A stretch of 64,000 nucleotides of DNA from Clostridium punense (GTDB lineage Bacteria; Bacillota; Clostridia; Clostridiales; Clostridiaceae). The position numbers and the translations under genes are program-made. The notes beneath the pieces were generated by a model, which had not been told where the DNA came from, made no database searches, and worked only from the letters and a program-made list of their open reading frames with translations. Positions 8,084 to 17,723 of this stretch are shown piece after piece. The stretch spans positions 1 through 64,000 of the forward strand of contig NZ_JAGGLL010000024.1 of assembly GCF_017874425.1 (NCBI RefSeq), read 5' to 3'. The number at the start of each line of letters is the position of its first letter. Positions within the stretch are counted from its first letter, which is position 1.

Positions 8084-10709
8084 ACCAATTTTCTCCCACA
8101 CTTACATCAGCTTCTAAGGGGACTGACAAAGAAAGTACATTTTCCATTTCACTTTTAACCAGATAACTTACTTCTTCTAATTCATCTTTGTACACATTTA
8201 ATATTAATTCGTCATGAACTTGTAAAATCAACTTACTTTTCATAGTTTTTTCTTTCAATCTATTATTCACATTAACCATGGCAATTTTTATGATGTCTGC
8301 AGCACTTCCTTGTATTGGTGCATTCATTGCCAATCTCTTTCCTAGTGCCTTAACTATTTTATTATTTGATTTTACTTCGGGGATAAACCTTCTACGATTA
8401 AGTATAGTTGTAACATAGGAGGTTTCTTCAGCATCCACAACTACTTTATCCATGTAGTCTTTAACTTTAGGATATCTTTTAAGATAAGTGTCGATATATT
8501 CCTTCGCTTGAGCCTTCGTAATTCCTAAGTCTTGAGCTAAACTAAAATCTCCGATTCCATAGACTATACCAAAATTAACAGCTTTGGCGTTGCTTCTCAT
8601 AGTTTTCGTTACCTCTTCTACTGGAACCCCAAAAACTTCAGAAGCGGTTTTAGTGTGAATATCGCTGCTATGTTTAAAAGCGTCTATTAAATTTTCATCA
8701 CCAGATATATGAGCAAGAACCCTAAGTTCAATTTGAGAATAGTCTGCAGATAATATAACACAGTCTTTATTGTGAGGTATAAAAACCTTTCTAATTGCTC
8801 TACCATTTTCATATTTTATAGGTATATTCTGTAGATTAGGCTCAGTACTTGATAATCTTCCTGTTGTGGTTACTGTTTGGGTAAAATTTGAATGAATTCT
8901 TCCATCTATATCTATTACGGCTTTTAATCCCTCAATATAAGTAGAATACAACTTAGTTATTTGTCTATAATAAAGGATTTTTTCTATAATAGGATGTTTT
9001 TCCTTAAGTGCTTCTAAAACTTCAGCATTTGTTGAATATCCAGTTTTTGTTTTTTTCATAGCAGGAAGATCCAATTTTTCAAAGAGAATTTTACCTAATT
9101 GTTTTGGCGAGTTTATATTAAAACTTTCCTCTGCCAATCCATAAATGTCTTTAGTCAGTGTATCTATCTCTTCTTTAAACTTCTCGCCCAAGCTTTGTAA
9201 CATATTTTTATCAATATTGAACCCTTCAGTTTCCATCAACGCAATAGCCTTTGTTAATGGTTGTTCTACATTATACAATAAGGTCTCCATGTTTAAAGCT
9301 TCTATACGTGACTTTTCGGCCTCATATAGTTTGGGAAGGAATGATAATCCATTTATATATAAATTGTCTCCTTCTCCTTGGAAACTCTCCCCTAAATTTT
9401 CTTCAACTAAAGTTTTTAGACTATACTCAGCTTTAGCAGAATCCACTAGGTATGCAGCAATTTCCACATCGAATTCAACTAAAGGTAAATCGATTCCTAA
9501 CTTTAAAAAAGAGCTGTAAGCATATTTAATTCCATGGCTTACAAGCTTAATGCCTTCAGCTTGAAATGCCATCTTTAACCACTTCACTGTTGATTCCTGT
9601 GAATCATTTAGTAATTTTTCCGTGTTTATTACGTAGTTTTTATTATTATAATTTGCATATATTTTTTTAAGACTTAGTTTAGAAAAAACATTTGTCTCTT
9701 CAACATTAAATAGAACATATAATAACTTATTATTTAGCGTCATATCTATGTTCTTAAGCTCTGAAATAGAATTAACTTCCACATACTCAATATTAGTTAT
9801 AGCTTCATTTTTAGTCTTCTCTTCAATAGGTGTTCCACCGATTTTTTCTACCTTTTCTAATAAGGATTTAAACTGAAGTTTATAAAATAGTTCTCTTATC
9901 CCCTTCACATCAAACTCCTCTTTGGACTTAATAGCTTCTAAGTCAATATCCACTGGCACATTTGTAATTATTGTTGCAAGCTTCTTACTAAAAATAGCCT
10001 GTTCACTGTATTCCATAAGTGATTCTTTAAGTTTCTTTCCACTAACACTTTCTATATTATTTAATAGATTTTCTATGCTTCCATATTCTTTTATCAACTT
10101 ATAAGCAGTTTTTTCTCCAATACCTGGAACTCCTGGAATATTATCTGACTTATCCCCCATTAGCCCTTTTACATCAATAAACTGCTTTGGAGTTACTCCT
10201 AGTTCAGTTACCATTCTTTCTCTATCATAAATTTCTTTTTCACTCATACCTTTTTTGTTTATTATGACTTTAACATTATCAGTAGCTAGTTGTAGGGCAT
10301 CCCTATCGCCAGTAACTATATAAGAATCTATATCATTATTTTCGGCAACCACAGATAAGGTTCCAATTAAATCATCTGCCTCATATCCATCTAACTCAAA
10401 AATATTAATGGCTAATTTTGTTAATAGTTCTCTTACTATGGGAAATTGCATAGCTAGCTCATCAGGGGTTTTTTTCCTGCCTGCTTTATAATCTCCATAC
10501 TCTATATGCCTAAAGGTTGGTGCCGCCCTATCAAAGGCCGTAACAATGTAATCTGGCTTTATTTCATCTATCATCCTTAATAGCATACTGGTAAAACCAT
10601 AAACTGCATTTGTGTGTATTCCCTCTGAAGTTGTTAATTCTGGTATTGCATAAAACGCCCTATATAATAAGCTGTTACCATCCAATATTAGCAATTTCTT
10701 CTTATTCAT
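8070..10709 (-). CDS. polA: DNA polymerase I
   Basis: Pol I fills gaps and removes RNA primers in repair and lagging-strand synthesis. The protein is 879 residues. Residues 1-290 are the 5' nuclease (YRAFYAIPELTTSEG, GEKTAYKLIKEYG). Residues 300-460 hold the 3'-5' exonuclease fold, but the DxE metal motif is missing (VLFNVEETN at that place), so proofreading is probably lost, as in many Gram-positives. Residues 470-879 are the polymerase with DYSQIELRVLAHISGD and LQVHDELIL. The ATG at 10709 has AGGAAG at good spacing; a GTG at 10715 is too close to it. The start overlaps the aroC end by 8 bases, showing coupled translation. Confidence 0.97.
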   Translation of the reverse strand: MNKKKLLILDGNSLLYRAFYAIPELTTSEGIHTNAVYGFTSMLLRMIDEIKPDYIVTAFDRAAPTFRHIEYGDYKAGRKKTPDELAMQFPIVRELLTKLAINIFELDGYEADDLIGTLSVVAENNDIDSYIVTGDRDALQLATDNVKVIINKKGMSEKEIYDRERMVTELGVTPKQFIDVKGLMGDKSDNIPGVPGIGEKTAYKLIKEYGSIENLLNNIESVSGKKLKESLMEYSEQAIFSKKLATIITNVPVDIDLEAIKSKEEFDVKGIRELFYKLQFKSLLEKVEKIGGTPIEEKTKNEAITNIEYVEVNSISELKNIDMTLNNKLLYVLFNVEETNVFSKLSLKKIYANYNNKNYVINTEKLLNDSQESTVKWLKMAFQAEGIKLVSHGIKYAYSSFLKLGIDLPLVEFDVEIAAYLVDSAKAEYSLKTLVEENLGESFQGEGDNLYINGLSFLPKLYEAEKSRIEALNMETLLYNVEQPLTKAIALMETEGFNIDKNMLQSLGEKFKEEIDTLTKDIYGLAEESFNINSPKQLGKILFEKLDLPAMKKTKTGYSTNAEVLEALKEKHPIIEKILYYRQITKLYSTYIEGLKAVIDIDGRIHSNFTQTVTTTGRLSSTEPNLQNIPIKYENGRAIRKVFIPHNKDCVILSADYSQIELRVLAHISGDENLIDAFKHSSDIHTKTASEVFGVPVEEVTKTMRSNAKAVNFGIVYGIGDFSLAQDLGITKAQAKEYIDTYLKRYPKVKDYMDKVVVDAEETSYVTTILNRRRFIPEVKSNNKIVKALGKRLAMNAPIQGSAADIIKIAMVNVNNRLKEKTMKSKLILQVHDELILNVYKDELEEVSYLVKSEMENVLSLSVPLEADVSVGENWYEAK

Positions 10710-11844
10710 TTGCACACTTCCTGTCTTCTTCTATATATTTTAATAAACTAATGAAATCGTCACTAGGATAAGCTTTTAATATTTCTTTTAGAATCTCAAA
10801 AGCTATGACATTTTCTAAAACAATGGAGGCAGGTACTACCCCACAAACATCTGATCTTTCATATCTTGTTGTAGTATTTTTCTTTTTTATTAAGTCAACA
10901 GTTCTAAGATTTTTTTTTACTGTTGGAATTGGTTTCATAAAAGCAGTAATAGAGATAATTTCTCCATTAGAAACTCCGGCTTCTATACCTCCACTATTAT
11001 TACTGTATCTATGCAAATTTCCATCTTCAAAATACATCTCATCATTAAATGTACTTCCAATTATTGAGGAATTTAACGTTTTCCCAAACTCTAAAGCCTT
11101 TATTCCTTGAACAGACATTATCGCCTGGGATAAAATTCCATCTAGTTTTCTGTCATAGTGCACATAACTGCCAATTCCTACTGGGACACCATTTACTTGG
11201 ACATTAATACTTCCTCCAATAGTGTCTCCTTCTAGCTTAAGTTTATCAATTCTCAACTTAATTCTCTCTTCAATTTCTTTACTTACAACCCTCACATCGC
11301 TATCTTCAATAACCTTATATAAATCGTCATTAAAGATATCTACCTCAACATCATGTATGGAACCGATACACTGAACCTTGCTCCTAACTTCTATGTTTAA
11401 ATTTTTAAGTACCTGCTTACATACAGCTCCTACAGCGGTTCTGATTGCAGTTTCTCTTGCAGAAGTTCTTTCAATTGTATTTCTTATATCCCCAGTTTTG
11501 TATTTTATAAAGCCAACATAATCTCCATGGCCAGGTCTAGCGATTCCAATTTTATCTTCTTCATTTGGCTCATTATCTAGTACCGACTTCCAATTTTCAT
11601 AGTCCTTGTTAAATATTATTAAAGAAATAGGATTTCCAGTGGTGACATTGCCTCTCAACCCTGACAAAATTTCCACTCTATCCTTTTCAATTTTCATTCT
11701 GTTACCCCTGCCATAACCTCTTTGCCTTCTAGCAAGTTCGTCATTAATACGGTCAATATCTAATCTTATATTAGCTGGTATACCCTCAAGAATTGCAATT
11801 AAAGCTTTACCATGAGATTCACCAGCATCTAAAAATCTTAACAT
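10702..11844 (-). CDS. aroC: Chorismate synthase
   Basis: AroC converts EPSP to chorismate, the branch point to aromatic amino acids, using reduced FMN. The 380-residue length is normal. Signature motifs are LDAGESHGKAL at the N terminus, RRQRGYGRGNRM for FMN and phosphate binding, and RTSARETAIRTAVGAV. The ATG at 11844 has GAGGAAA upstream. It is the first gene of a tight cluster with polA and coaE; no other aromatic-pathway gene is nearby. Confidence 0.97.
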   Translation of the reverse strand: MLRFLDAGESHGKALIAILEGIPANIRLDIDRINDELARRQRGYGRGNRMKIEKDRVEILSGLRGNVTTGNPISLIIFNKDYENWKSVLDNEPNEEDKIGIARPGHGDYVGFIKYKTGDIRNTIERTSARETAIRTAVGAVCKQVLKNLNIEVRSKVQCIGSIHDVEVDIFNDDLYKVIEDSDVRVVSKEIEERIKLRIDKLKLEGDTIGGSINVQVNGVPVGIGSYVHYDRKLDGILSQAIMSVQGIKALEFGKTLNSSIIGSTFNDEMYFEDGNLHRYSNNSGGIEAGVSNGEIISITAFMKPIPTVKKNLRTVDLIKKKNTTTRYERSDVCGVVPASIVLENVIAFEILKEILKAYPSDDFISLLKYIEEDRKCANE

Positions 11845-12146
11845 ATATTTTCCTCATTCCTAACATAAAGTTATCATTTTATTATAGCACTACTAATTAG
11901 TATTAACAATAATTCCCTAATTATAAATTACCTTAGAACATCATATAAAACATATTTGATAGTTTTATAATAAAAATACTTTATATAAGAAATAACATCT
12001 ATGGTTTAAAACTTATAAAGTCTTAAACTAGATAATTAAGCAAAACACGTCCTAAGTTTCTTAGGGCGTGTTTTGCTTTAAACAATTAATAGTTAATATA
12101 AAAAATTGTACTTTACTAAATATAAGATTTATTTAATAAAAATGTA
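11845..12146. other. Intergenic gap between aroC and glutaminase
   Basis: The gap holds the aroC promoter region and a strong hairpin described separately. No ORF is seen. Confidence 0.4.
12038..12078. terminator. Long hairpin terminator after glutaminase
   Basis: A 19-bp nearly perfect stem (AAGCAAAACACGTCCTAAG at 12038-12056 with its complement ending at 12078) has a 3-nt loop. It lies downstream of the glutaminase stop; the tails are only weakly T-rich. Confidence 0.65.
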
Positions 12147-13061
12147 TTAGAAAATACTTAAATCAAATTCCTGAGATAGACTTTCAAGAACTTTAATTCC
12201 TGCAATACTATTCCCCTTGTGATCTAGAGATGGTCCAAGCACACCTATTCCCATTCTTCTTGGAACTGCAGCCATAATTCCCCCACCTACTCCACTTTTC
12301 GCGGGAATTCCAATATGTACAGCAAATTTACCAGAAGCATCATACATTCCACAAGTAACCATTATAGTTTTAATGATTCTACATGCCTCTCTAGATATAA
12401 CCCTCTCATTATTTAAAAGCACACCAGCATTTGCTAGTAGAGCTCCAATCCTAGAAATATCTCTGCAGGTAACCTCCATAGAGCAAGCTTTAAAGTATAC
12501 ATCTAAAATATCCTCAACATCACCTTGTATAATTCCATTACCTTTCATAAAGTAAGCTAAGGCTCTATTTCTATCACCAGTGGCCTTTTCACATAAATAA
12601 ACATTATTATTCACATCTATAGTATCGTTTCCAGTAATTTTTCTTGTGAACTTTAATATTCTATTAAATTTCTCCTCAGCTGTTTCTCCACTAATAAGTG
12701 AAACTGTAGCAATAGCACCTGCATTTATCATTGGGTTTAAGGGTTTTTTCTGTTTATTATTCTCTAGATTTACTATTGAGTTAAACGCTGATTCTGTAGG
12801 TTCCATTCCTATTTTAGAAAATACATATTCAGTACCATTATCTAAAATGGCTAGCATCAAGGTTACTACCTTAGAAATACTTTGTATAGTAAACTTTGAA
12901 TCATAATCACCAGCAAAATACTCTTCGCCATCTAAAGTAGTAACACAAATCCCGAGGGCATTAGGGTTAGCTTTCGCAAGTTCAGGAATATATGAAGCAA
13001 CCTCTCCCCTTTTAGACCATTCTCTATTTTTTTCAATAATATTTTCTAGTACTTTTTTCAT
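12147..13061 (-). CDS. glsA: Glutaminase A
   Basis: This serine-dependent glutaminase hydrolyses glutamine to glutamate and ammonia. It is 304 residues, the family's usual length. The catalytic SxxK serine lies in FTIQSISKVVTLM. NPMINAGAIATVSLI, CEKATGDRNRALAYFM and KSGVGGGIMAAVPRRMG are conserved around the active site. I chose the ATG at 13061 (MKKVLEN) because GGAGAG precedes it; the in-frame ATG at 13091 has no ribosome binding site. It stands alone between terminators. The product feeds nitrogen metabolism and possibly acid resistance. Confidence 0.95.
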   Translation of the reverse strand: MKKVLENIIEKNREWSKRGEVASYIPELAKANPNALGICVTTLDGEEYFAGDYDSKFTIQSISKVVTLMLAILDNGTEYVFSKIGMEPTESAFNSIVNLENNKQKKPLNPMINAGAIATVSLISGETAEEKFNRILKFTRKITGNDTIDVNNNVYLCEKATGDRNRALAYFMKGNGIIQGDVEDILDVYFKACSMEVTCRDISRIGALLANAGVLLNNERVISREACRIIKTIMVTCGMYDASGKFAVHIGIPAKSGVGGGIMAAVPRRMGIGVLGPSLDHKGNSIAGIKVLESLSQEFDLSIF

Positions 13062-13268
13062 TATGATACTCTCCAATCTAAATATAAACATTCAATACAA
13101 ACATATTATAACATTTTAATTTAGTTTTTCAACTTTATAGAATGAAAACCATAACTTTTTTTACTAATATTTTCATATACATATTGAAAAAACTATAATA
13201 CTGTGGTAATATAGTTTTGTTGATAATGATTTTAATATAAAATTTATCAGAAATACTCTTAATATTAT

Positions 13269-13350
13269 GCCGATGTGGCGGAACGGCAGACGCATTCGAC
13301 TCAAAATCGAACGGGAAACCATGTGGGTTCAAATCCCACCACCGGCACCA
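13269..13350 (+). tRNA. tRNA-Leu(CAA)
   Basis: The 82-nt class II tRNA has acceptor arms GCCGATG / CACCGGC, an anticodon stem TTCGA/TCGAA around CTCAAAA giving anticodon CAA, a variable arm, T-arm GGGTTCAAATCCC and encoded CCA. It reads Leu UUG. Confidence 0.95.
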
Positions 13351-13384
13351 AACCATACTACATCCATAGTGTGGTTTTTTTATT
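13350..13384 (+). terminator. Terminator of tRNA-Leu(CAA)
   Basis: AAACCATACTA and TAGTGTGGTTT form a near-perfect stem directly after CCA, followed by a T run. Confidence 0.8.
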
Positions 13385-13648
13385 TTTAAAATTCAACTCA
13401 TTTAACCTCTTAAAGTGCCTATTATACCGTGATATTAGTGTATTTTAAATTAGTTCTACAAATTCATGGATTTTTTAACTGCTTTAAAGGAATATATGAA
13501 TGCGACAATTTAATCTTACACAATGAATTCAACTTTGTTCCCATAAAAATAAACTCCCTTCATGAAAACAGTTTTATTATTTAAACTATCTACCATAAAG
13601 GAAGTATATAAAAATTAATCTGTGTTTTATTTTTATAGTTAGTTTTGT

Positions 13649-14320
13649 TTATTTTCTTGGATTTTCAAAGGATGGTGCAGTTGGATCTGGCGCTTCAAAG
13701 AATTTTCCAGGTGTAGATAAATCAAAGTAAAGTTTAGAATCTTCTGTTACACCAAAATCTCTATTTGAACCAGTGTCCTTAATTTTATTAAATGCTTCTC
13801 TAAATAATGCATTATGCGCTTCTTCACGATTTAATAAAAAGTCTATAGTTTCTCTAACATACTTATCATTAATTTGGCGATGTAAATACTCATAGACAAC
13901 CTTAGCTCTTTGTTCAGCGGCAATATTTGATAAAATGTCAGCACATAGGTCTCCAGTTACATTTACGTAATGGGCGGTCCATGGGTCTCCTGATGCATTA
14001 ATAAGTACTGGATTTAGTCCGCTTAAAACCTGTGACTCAATTTCTCCTACTGAAACTCCATCATGGTCTACATCATGACCATTTAGCAAATTAATAGTTT
14101 GAGCAACCATTTCCATATGGCTTAACTCTTCAGCAGCAATATCTAAAAATAAGTCTTTTATGGCCATATCTTTAATTCTAAAGCTTTGTGAAGCATATTG
14201 AAGTGCAGCTTTTAGCTCTCCATTAGCCCCCCCTAACTGTTCCTGTAAAAGTACCGCATATTGTGGGTTTGGTTTTTCTACCCTTACATCTCTTAATAGT
14301 CTTTTTTCATGTTTAAACAT
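13649..14320 (-). CDS. Manganese catalase family protein
   Basis: This 223-residue protein is a ferritin-like di-manganese catalase that would disproportionate hydrogen peroxide. Metal ligands fit the family: the N-terminal Glu in GGANGELKAALQYASQSF, EELSHMEMV, then AEQRAKVVYEYL and REEAHNALF. The length lies between CotJC spore-coat proteins (about 190) and full KatN catalases (near 280). The N-terminal VRVEKPNPQYAVLLQEQ is typical of Mn-catalases. It is a single gene with its own upstream region; no cotJA or cotJB neighbour is present. Function in oxygen protection of cells or spores is inferred. Confidence 0.9.
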   Translation of the reverse strand: MFKHEKRLLRDVRVEKPNPQYAVLLQEQLGGANGELKAALQYASQSFRIKDMAIKDLFLDIAAEELSHMEMVAQTINLLNGHDVDHDGVSVGEIESQVLSGLNPVLINASGDPWTAHYVNVTGDLCADILSNIAAEQRAKVVYEYLHRQINDKYVRETIDFLLNREEAHNALFREAFNKIKDTGSNRDFGVTEDSKLYFDLSTPGKFFEAPDPTAPSFENPRK

Positions 14321-14524
14321 CTATTCCACTCCTTTAAATAGGTAACTTCAAGAATATATTGCCAAATATAAAATAAAATTATACCTAATTTTATCAATTA
14401 CCTTAATCTGTTCAGGACTAGAGCTAAAATTAAGGTGATAAAAAATTATTAAAGATAAATTATAAAATAAGTAATAACTCTTAATTATTTTTCATAATGT
14501 TATATGGAAAAAGGGGTTGATATA

Positions 14525-14998
14525 TTGAAAAAGAAAATTATAATACTAATTTTAATAATAGTTACCTTAACTAGTATTACGGGGTGCAAGATGTCAAATA
14601 AGATTTTTAATAATGAAAAACCTACAACCTATTACTATACAAATGGATTGCTTAACTTTTATAAAACAGAAGCTCCAATGTCCATAGTTATTTTTTATTC
14701 AGATTTATATAAGGAGCGAACTTTAGATAAAGTTGGTTACGAAGATATAGATAATTTCTTAAACTCTTTAAAAGCCACTAATTTTATCAGCAAACCTGAA
14801 AACTTGCCTGAAACGCCTATCTATAAAGTATATATAGAATTTAACAAAATTAAATATGTATTAAATGTTTATAATGAAAAATATGCTTCTATTTATCCTT
14901 GGGATGGTAAGTATGATATGGATTATATAGATATGTCAGATATACCTCTTTCCTATAATCTTTACGGTATATGTAAGTTTCATCTACCTAATGAGTAG
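14525..14998 (+). CDS. Small lipoprotein, DUF4883-like
   Basis: The product has a basic start (LKKK), a hydrophobic core and the lipobox SITGC, so the Cys would be lipidated and the rest (about 135 residues) would sit outside the membrane. The remaining sequence is rich in Tyr and Asp and recalls the clostridial DUF4883 lipoproteins, a family without known function. I prefer the TTG at 14525, because AAAGGGG lies eight bases before it and the signal peptide then begins with lysines; an ATG at 14504 is also in frame. It is a single plus-strand gene between minus-strand neighbours. Confidence 0.75.
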   Translation: MKKKIIILILIIVTLTSITGCKMSNKIFNNEKPTTYYYTNGLLNFYKTEAPMSIVIFYSDLYKERTLDKVGYEDIDNFLNSLKATNFISKPENLPETPIYKVYIEFNKIKYVLNVYNEKYASIYPWDGKYDMDYIDMSDIPLSYNLYGICKFHLPNE

Positions 14999-15065
14999 AA
15001 CATGGTAAGCTTGATAACTTCTAAGATAAAAGTTTTCTTTCAAAGATTAAACTTAGCCAAAACAA

Positions 15066-15088
15066 AAAGGGTAGAAATTCTACCCTTT
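15066..15088. terminator. Bidirectional terminator
   Basis: AAAGGGTAGAA and TTCTACCCTTT pair perfectly around one base, between the convergent lipoprotein and aminopeptidase genes. Confidence 0.75.
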
Positions 15089-15106
15089 AATATTTTTTTC
15101 ATAAAA

Positions 15107-16513
15107 TTAAGCTTCTATTAAGAATGCTTCGTAACCTCTGCATGCTTCATATATATCAGCTTTACTTGCTATTTCCCATGGTGCGTGCATATTATGAAGA
15201 GCCACACCTGAGTCAATAACTTCCATTCCATACTCAGCTAAGATATAAGCGATTGTACCACCGCCGCCTTGGTCAACTTTTCCAAGCTCAGAAGTTTGCC
15301 ATGATACGTTATGTTTTTCCATAATCCTTCTTAACTCAGCGATGAACTCTGGATTTGCATCGTTACATCCACCTTTTCCTCTAGCTCCAGTATACTTATT
15401 AAATACAATACCTTTACCGAAGAATGCATTATTTTGTTTCTCACTTACTGATGGATAGTTTGGATCAAATGCAGCACTTACATCAGAAGATAACATTTTT
15501 GAGTTTGCTAATGCTCTTCTAACTTTTAAGTCGCTATAATCTCCCATTAAGTTAACTATTTCTGCTACAGTGTTTTCAAAGAATCTTGATTGCATTCCTG
15601 TAGCACCTATGCTTCCTACTTCTTCTTTATCAACAAGTAGAGTTATAATAGTTTTATCAGTTTCTTTAATGTTTAGCATAGCTTCGAAAGATGTGTAAGC
15701 ACAGATTCTATCATCATGACCATAAGCCATAACCATTGAGCTATCTAATCCGTAGCTTCTTGCTCTTCCTGCTGGTACAACTTCTAATTCAGCAGATACG
15801 AAATCTTCTTCATCTATTCCATATTTTTCGTTAAGTAATCTTAAAGCATTTAATTTTACTCTATTTTTAGCTTCTTTATCTTCAATTGGCATACTTCCTA
15901 AACATACATTTAGGCTTTCACCTTCAATACCTTTAGCTAGGGTTTTTGCCATTTGATCTCCAGCAAGATGTATTAGTAGATCAGAAATTCCAACTACTGG
16001 TTCTTTCTCATCTTCTCCAATAACTACGTTAACTGTAGTTCCATCTTTCTTAATCACTACACCATGTATTGCTAGTGGAATAGTAACCCATTGGTATTTT
16101 TTAACTCCACCATAGTAGTGAGTTTTTAACATAGCAAAGTCTGAATCCTCATATAACGGATTTTGCTTAAGGTCTAATCTTGGAGAGTCAACGTGAGCTC
16201 CTAAAATTTTAAAACCTTTTTCTACAGGTTCTGAACCAATTAAAAATAAAGCTAAAGTTTTTCCCATGCAGTTAGCATATACTTTATCTCCTGCTTGAAG
16301 TTTTTTCCCTTCAGCAATATAAGAGTTTATATCTCTATATCCTTCTTTTTCTGCAAGAACTATGAACTCGTTTACACATTCTCTTTCAGTTTTGCATTTT
16401 GACATGAAATCTATATATCTTTCTGATAACGCAAAAACCTTATCTAAGTCTTCTTTTGTGTACTTGTCCCAAGCTAATTCATATTTCTTTACTAGCTTAT
16501 TGTAATCTCCCAT
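15107..16513 (-). CDS. M18-family aminopeptidase
   Basis: This 468-residue cytoplasmic metallo-aminopeptidase removes N-terminal residues from peptides as part of peptide turnover. M18 hallmarks are GAHVDSPRLDLKQNP (first zinc ligand), VVPAGRARSYGLDSSMVMAYGHDDRICAY (abridged as AYGHDDRICAY), DKEEVGSIGATG with the catalytic Glu pair, and LHNMHAPWEIASK with the last His ligand. The ATG at 16513 has AGGAGG seven bases upstream. It is monocistronic, ending at a strong terminator. Confidence 0.95.
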   Translation of the reverse strand: MGDYNKLVKKYELAWDKYTKEDLDKVFALSERYIDFMSKCKTERECVNEFIVLAEKEGYRDINSYIAEGKKLQAGDKVYANCMGKTLALFLIGSEPVEKGFKILGAHVDSPRLDLKQNPLYEDSDFAMLKTHYYGGVKKYQWVTIPLAIHGVVIKKDGTTVNVVIGEDEKEPVVGISDLLIHLAGDQMAKTLAKGIEGESLNVCLGSMPIEDKEAKNRVKLNALRLLNEKYGIDEEDFVSAELEVVPAGRARSYGLDSSMVMAYGHDDRICAYTSFEAMLNIKETDKTIITLLVDKEEVGSIGATGMQSRFFENTVAEIVNLMGDYSDLKVRRALANSKMLSSDVSAAFDPNYPSVSEKQNNAFFGKGIVFNKYTGARGKGGCNDANPEFIAELRRIMEKHNVSWQTSELGKVDQGGGGTIAYILAEYGMEVIDSGVALHNMHAPWEIASKADIYEACRGYEAFLIEA

Positions 16514-16614
16514 GGCTTCATCCTCCTAAAATATGATTTATCTCTTTCATTTTACTAAAAATTTTAACAGAATACAATTAAATTTTCATGAATTGCCAAA
16601 GTTTATTTTACTTT

Positions 16615-17523
16615 CTAATAATTCATTTCACTTATTCTTTTTTCGATGGTTTCGACAGGAGTGCTATTTGATGTAGCATTGTACCTGAAATTTGCTGCTG
16701 CTGCCTCAATTATCACTGCTATATTACGACCTGGTCTAATAGGTAAAAGCATCTTCTCAACATATACTCCTAGTATTTCTGCATACTCCTTATCCACCCC
16801 AAGTCTATCAAACTCCTGCTTATCATCCCAAATTACCAAAGAAATCAATAAGCTAATTTTTTTATTGGTAACAACTGAGCTGGTTCCATAAATTGCAGCT
16901 ACATCAATAATCCCCATTCCCCTTACTTCTAACATACCTCTTGTAATATATGGGCAATTACCATATAAAATCCCATCAATTTCTTTAATGTCCACTGCAT
17001 CATCTGCAATCAATCTATGACCTCTTTTAATAAGTTCTAGAGCTGCTTCACTTTTTCCAATGCCACTTTCGCCAGTTATTAAAATACCTATGCCATATAC
17101 GTCCACTAAAACACCATGAATTCTAGTTTCTGGTGCTAGTTCACTATCTAAGTAATTAGTAATTCTGCTTACAAACCTTGTAGATTTCATACTACTTCTT
17201 AAAATGTTCACATTATATTTCTTAGCTGCATTAATAAATTCCTCGTGGAGTTCAAGTCCTCGTGTAACAATTATACAAGGATTTTCAAAAGAAAAAAATT
17301 TATCTAATCTTTCTGCTCTTACTTCTGGTGATAAGGACTCTAAATAACTCCACTCTGTTTTCCCAACTATTTGAACCCTCTTATTGTCATAATAATCATA
17401 AAAACCAGCAAATTGAAGACCTGGCCTATTTATATCACTTACAGGAATGTCTACTTCTAAGTTACCTTCTACTAAAATTTCTAAATCAAAGTTCTTAATT
17501 AAATCCTTTGCACATACTCCCAT
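16615..17523 (-). CDS. hprK: HPr kinase/phosphorylase
   Basis: HprK phosphorylates and dephosphorylates Ser46 of HPr, the switch of carbon catabolite control in Firmicutes. The 302-residue length is normal. Residues 1-130 are the MurF-like N domain; the kinase domain has the P-loop ITGESGIGKSEAALELIKRGH and the signature around EVRGMGIIDVAAIYG. It starts 14 bases after the DUF896 gene's stop on the same strand, so the two are probably cotranscribed. Confidence 0.97.
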   Translation of the reverse strand: MGVCAKDLIKNFDLEILVEGNLEVDIPVSDINRPGLQFAGFYDYYDNKRVQIVGKTEWSYLESLSPEVRAERLDKFFSFENPCIIVTRGLELHEEFINAAKKYNVNILRSSMKSTRFVSRITNYLDSELAPETRIHGVLVDVYGIGILITGESGIGKSEAALELIKRGHRLIADDAVDIKEIDGILYGNCPYITRGMLEVRGMGIIDVAAIYGTSSVVTNKKISLLISLVIWDDKQEFDRLGVDKEYAEILGVYVEKMLLPIRPGRNIAVIIEAAAANFRYNATSNSTPVETIEKRISEMNY

Positions 17524-17537
17524 ATAATCACCTTCAA

Positions 17538-17723
17538 TTAATGTATTCTTTTAGGCGGAACTCTCTTTATTCCACTAAGTTGTTGTCTGAAATTTCTTTT
17601 TACATTATCAACATATCTTCTTCTCAGTTCTTCCTGTTCCTTTTTTTCCTCCTCAGTAAGTCCTTCATTTTGACTTTTTTTATATAAATAATTAATTCTT
17701 TCAATCATTTCTTCTAACTTCAT
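17538..17723 (-). CDS. DUF896 (YnzC-like) small protein
   Basis: This 61-residue helical protein matches the DUF896/YnzC family: MKLEEMIERINYLYKKSQ, a charged EEEKKEQEELRRRYVDNV stretch and a basic C terminus. YnzC of Bacillus lies near SOS genes, but its role is unknown. I prefer the ATG at 17723, with AAAGGATG at suitable distance; the ATG at 17732 abuts the ribosome binding site. It precedes hprK on the same transcript. Confidence 0.88.
   Translation of the reverse strand: MKLEEMIERINYLYKKSQNEGLTEEEKKEQEELRRRYVDNVKRNFRQQLSGIKRVPPKRIH

Noticed and set aside
13135-13356. 73-codon minus-strand frame over tRNA-Leu(CAA)
   Set aside because: It runs through the tRNA; the WWDLNPHGFPF-like translation is the familiar artefact of a reversed tRNA.
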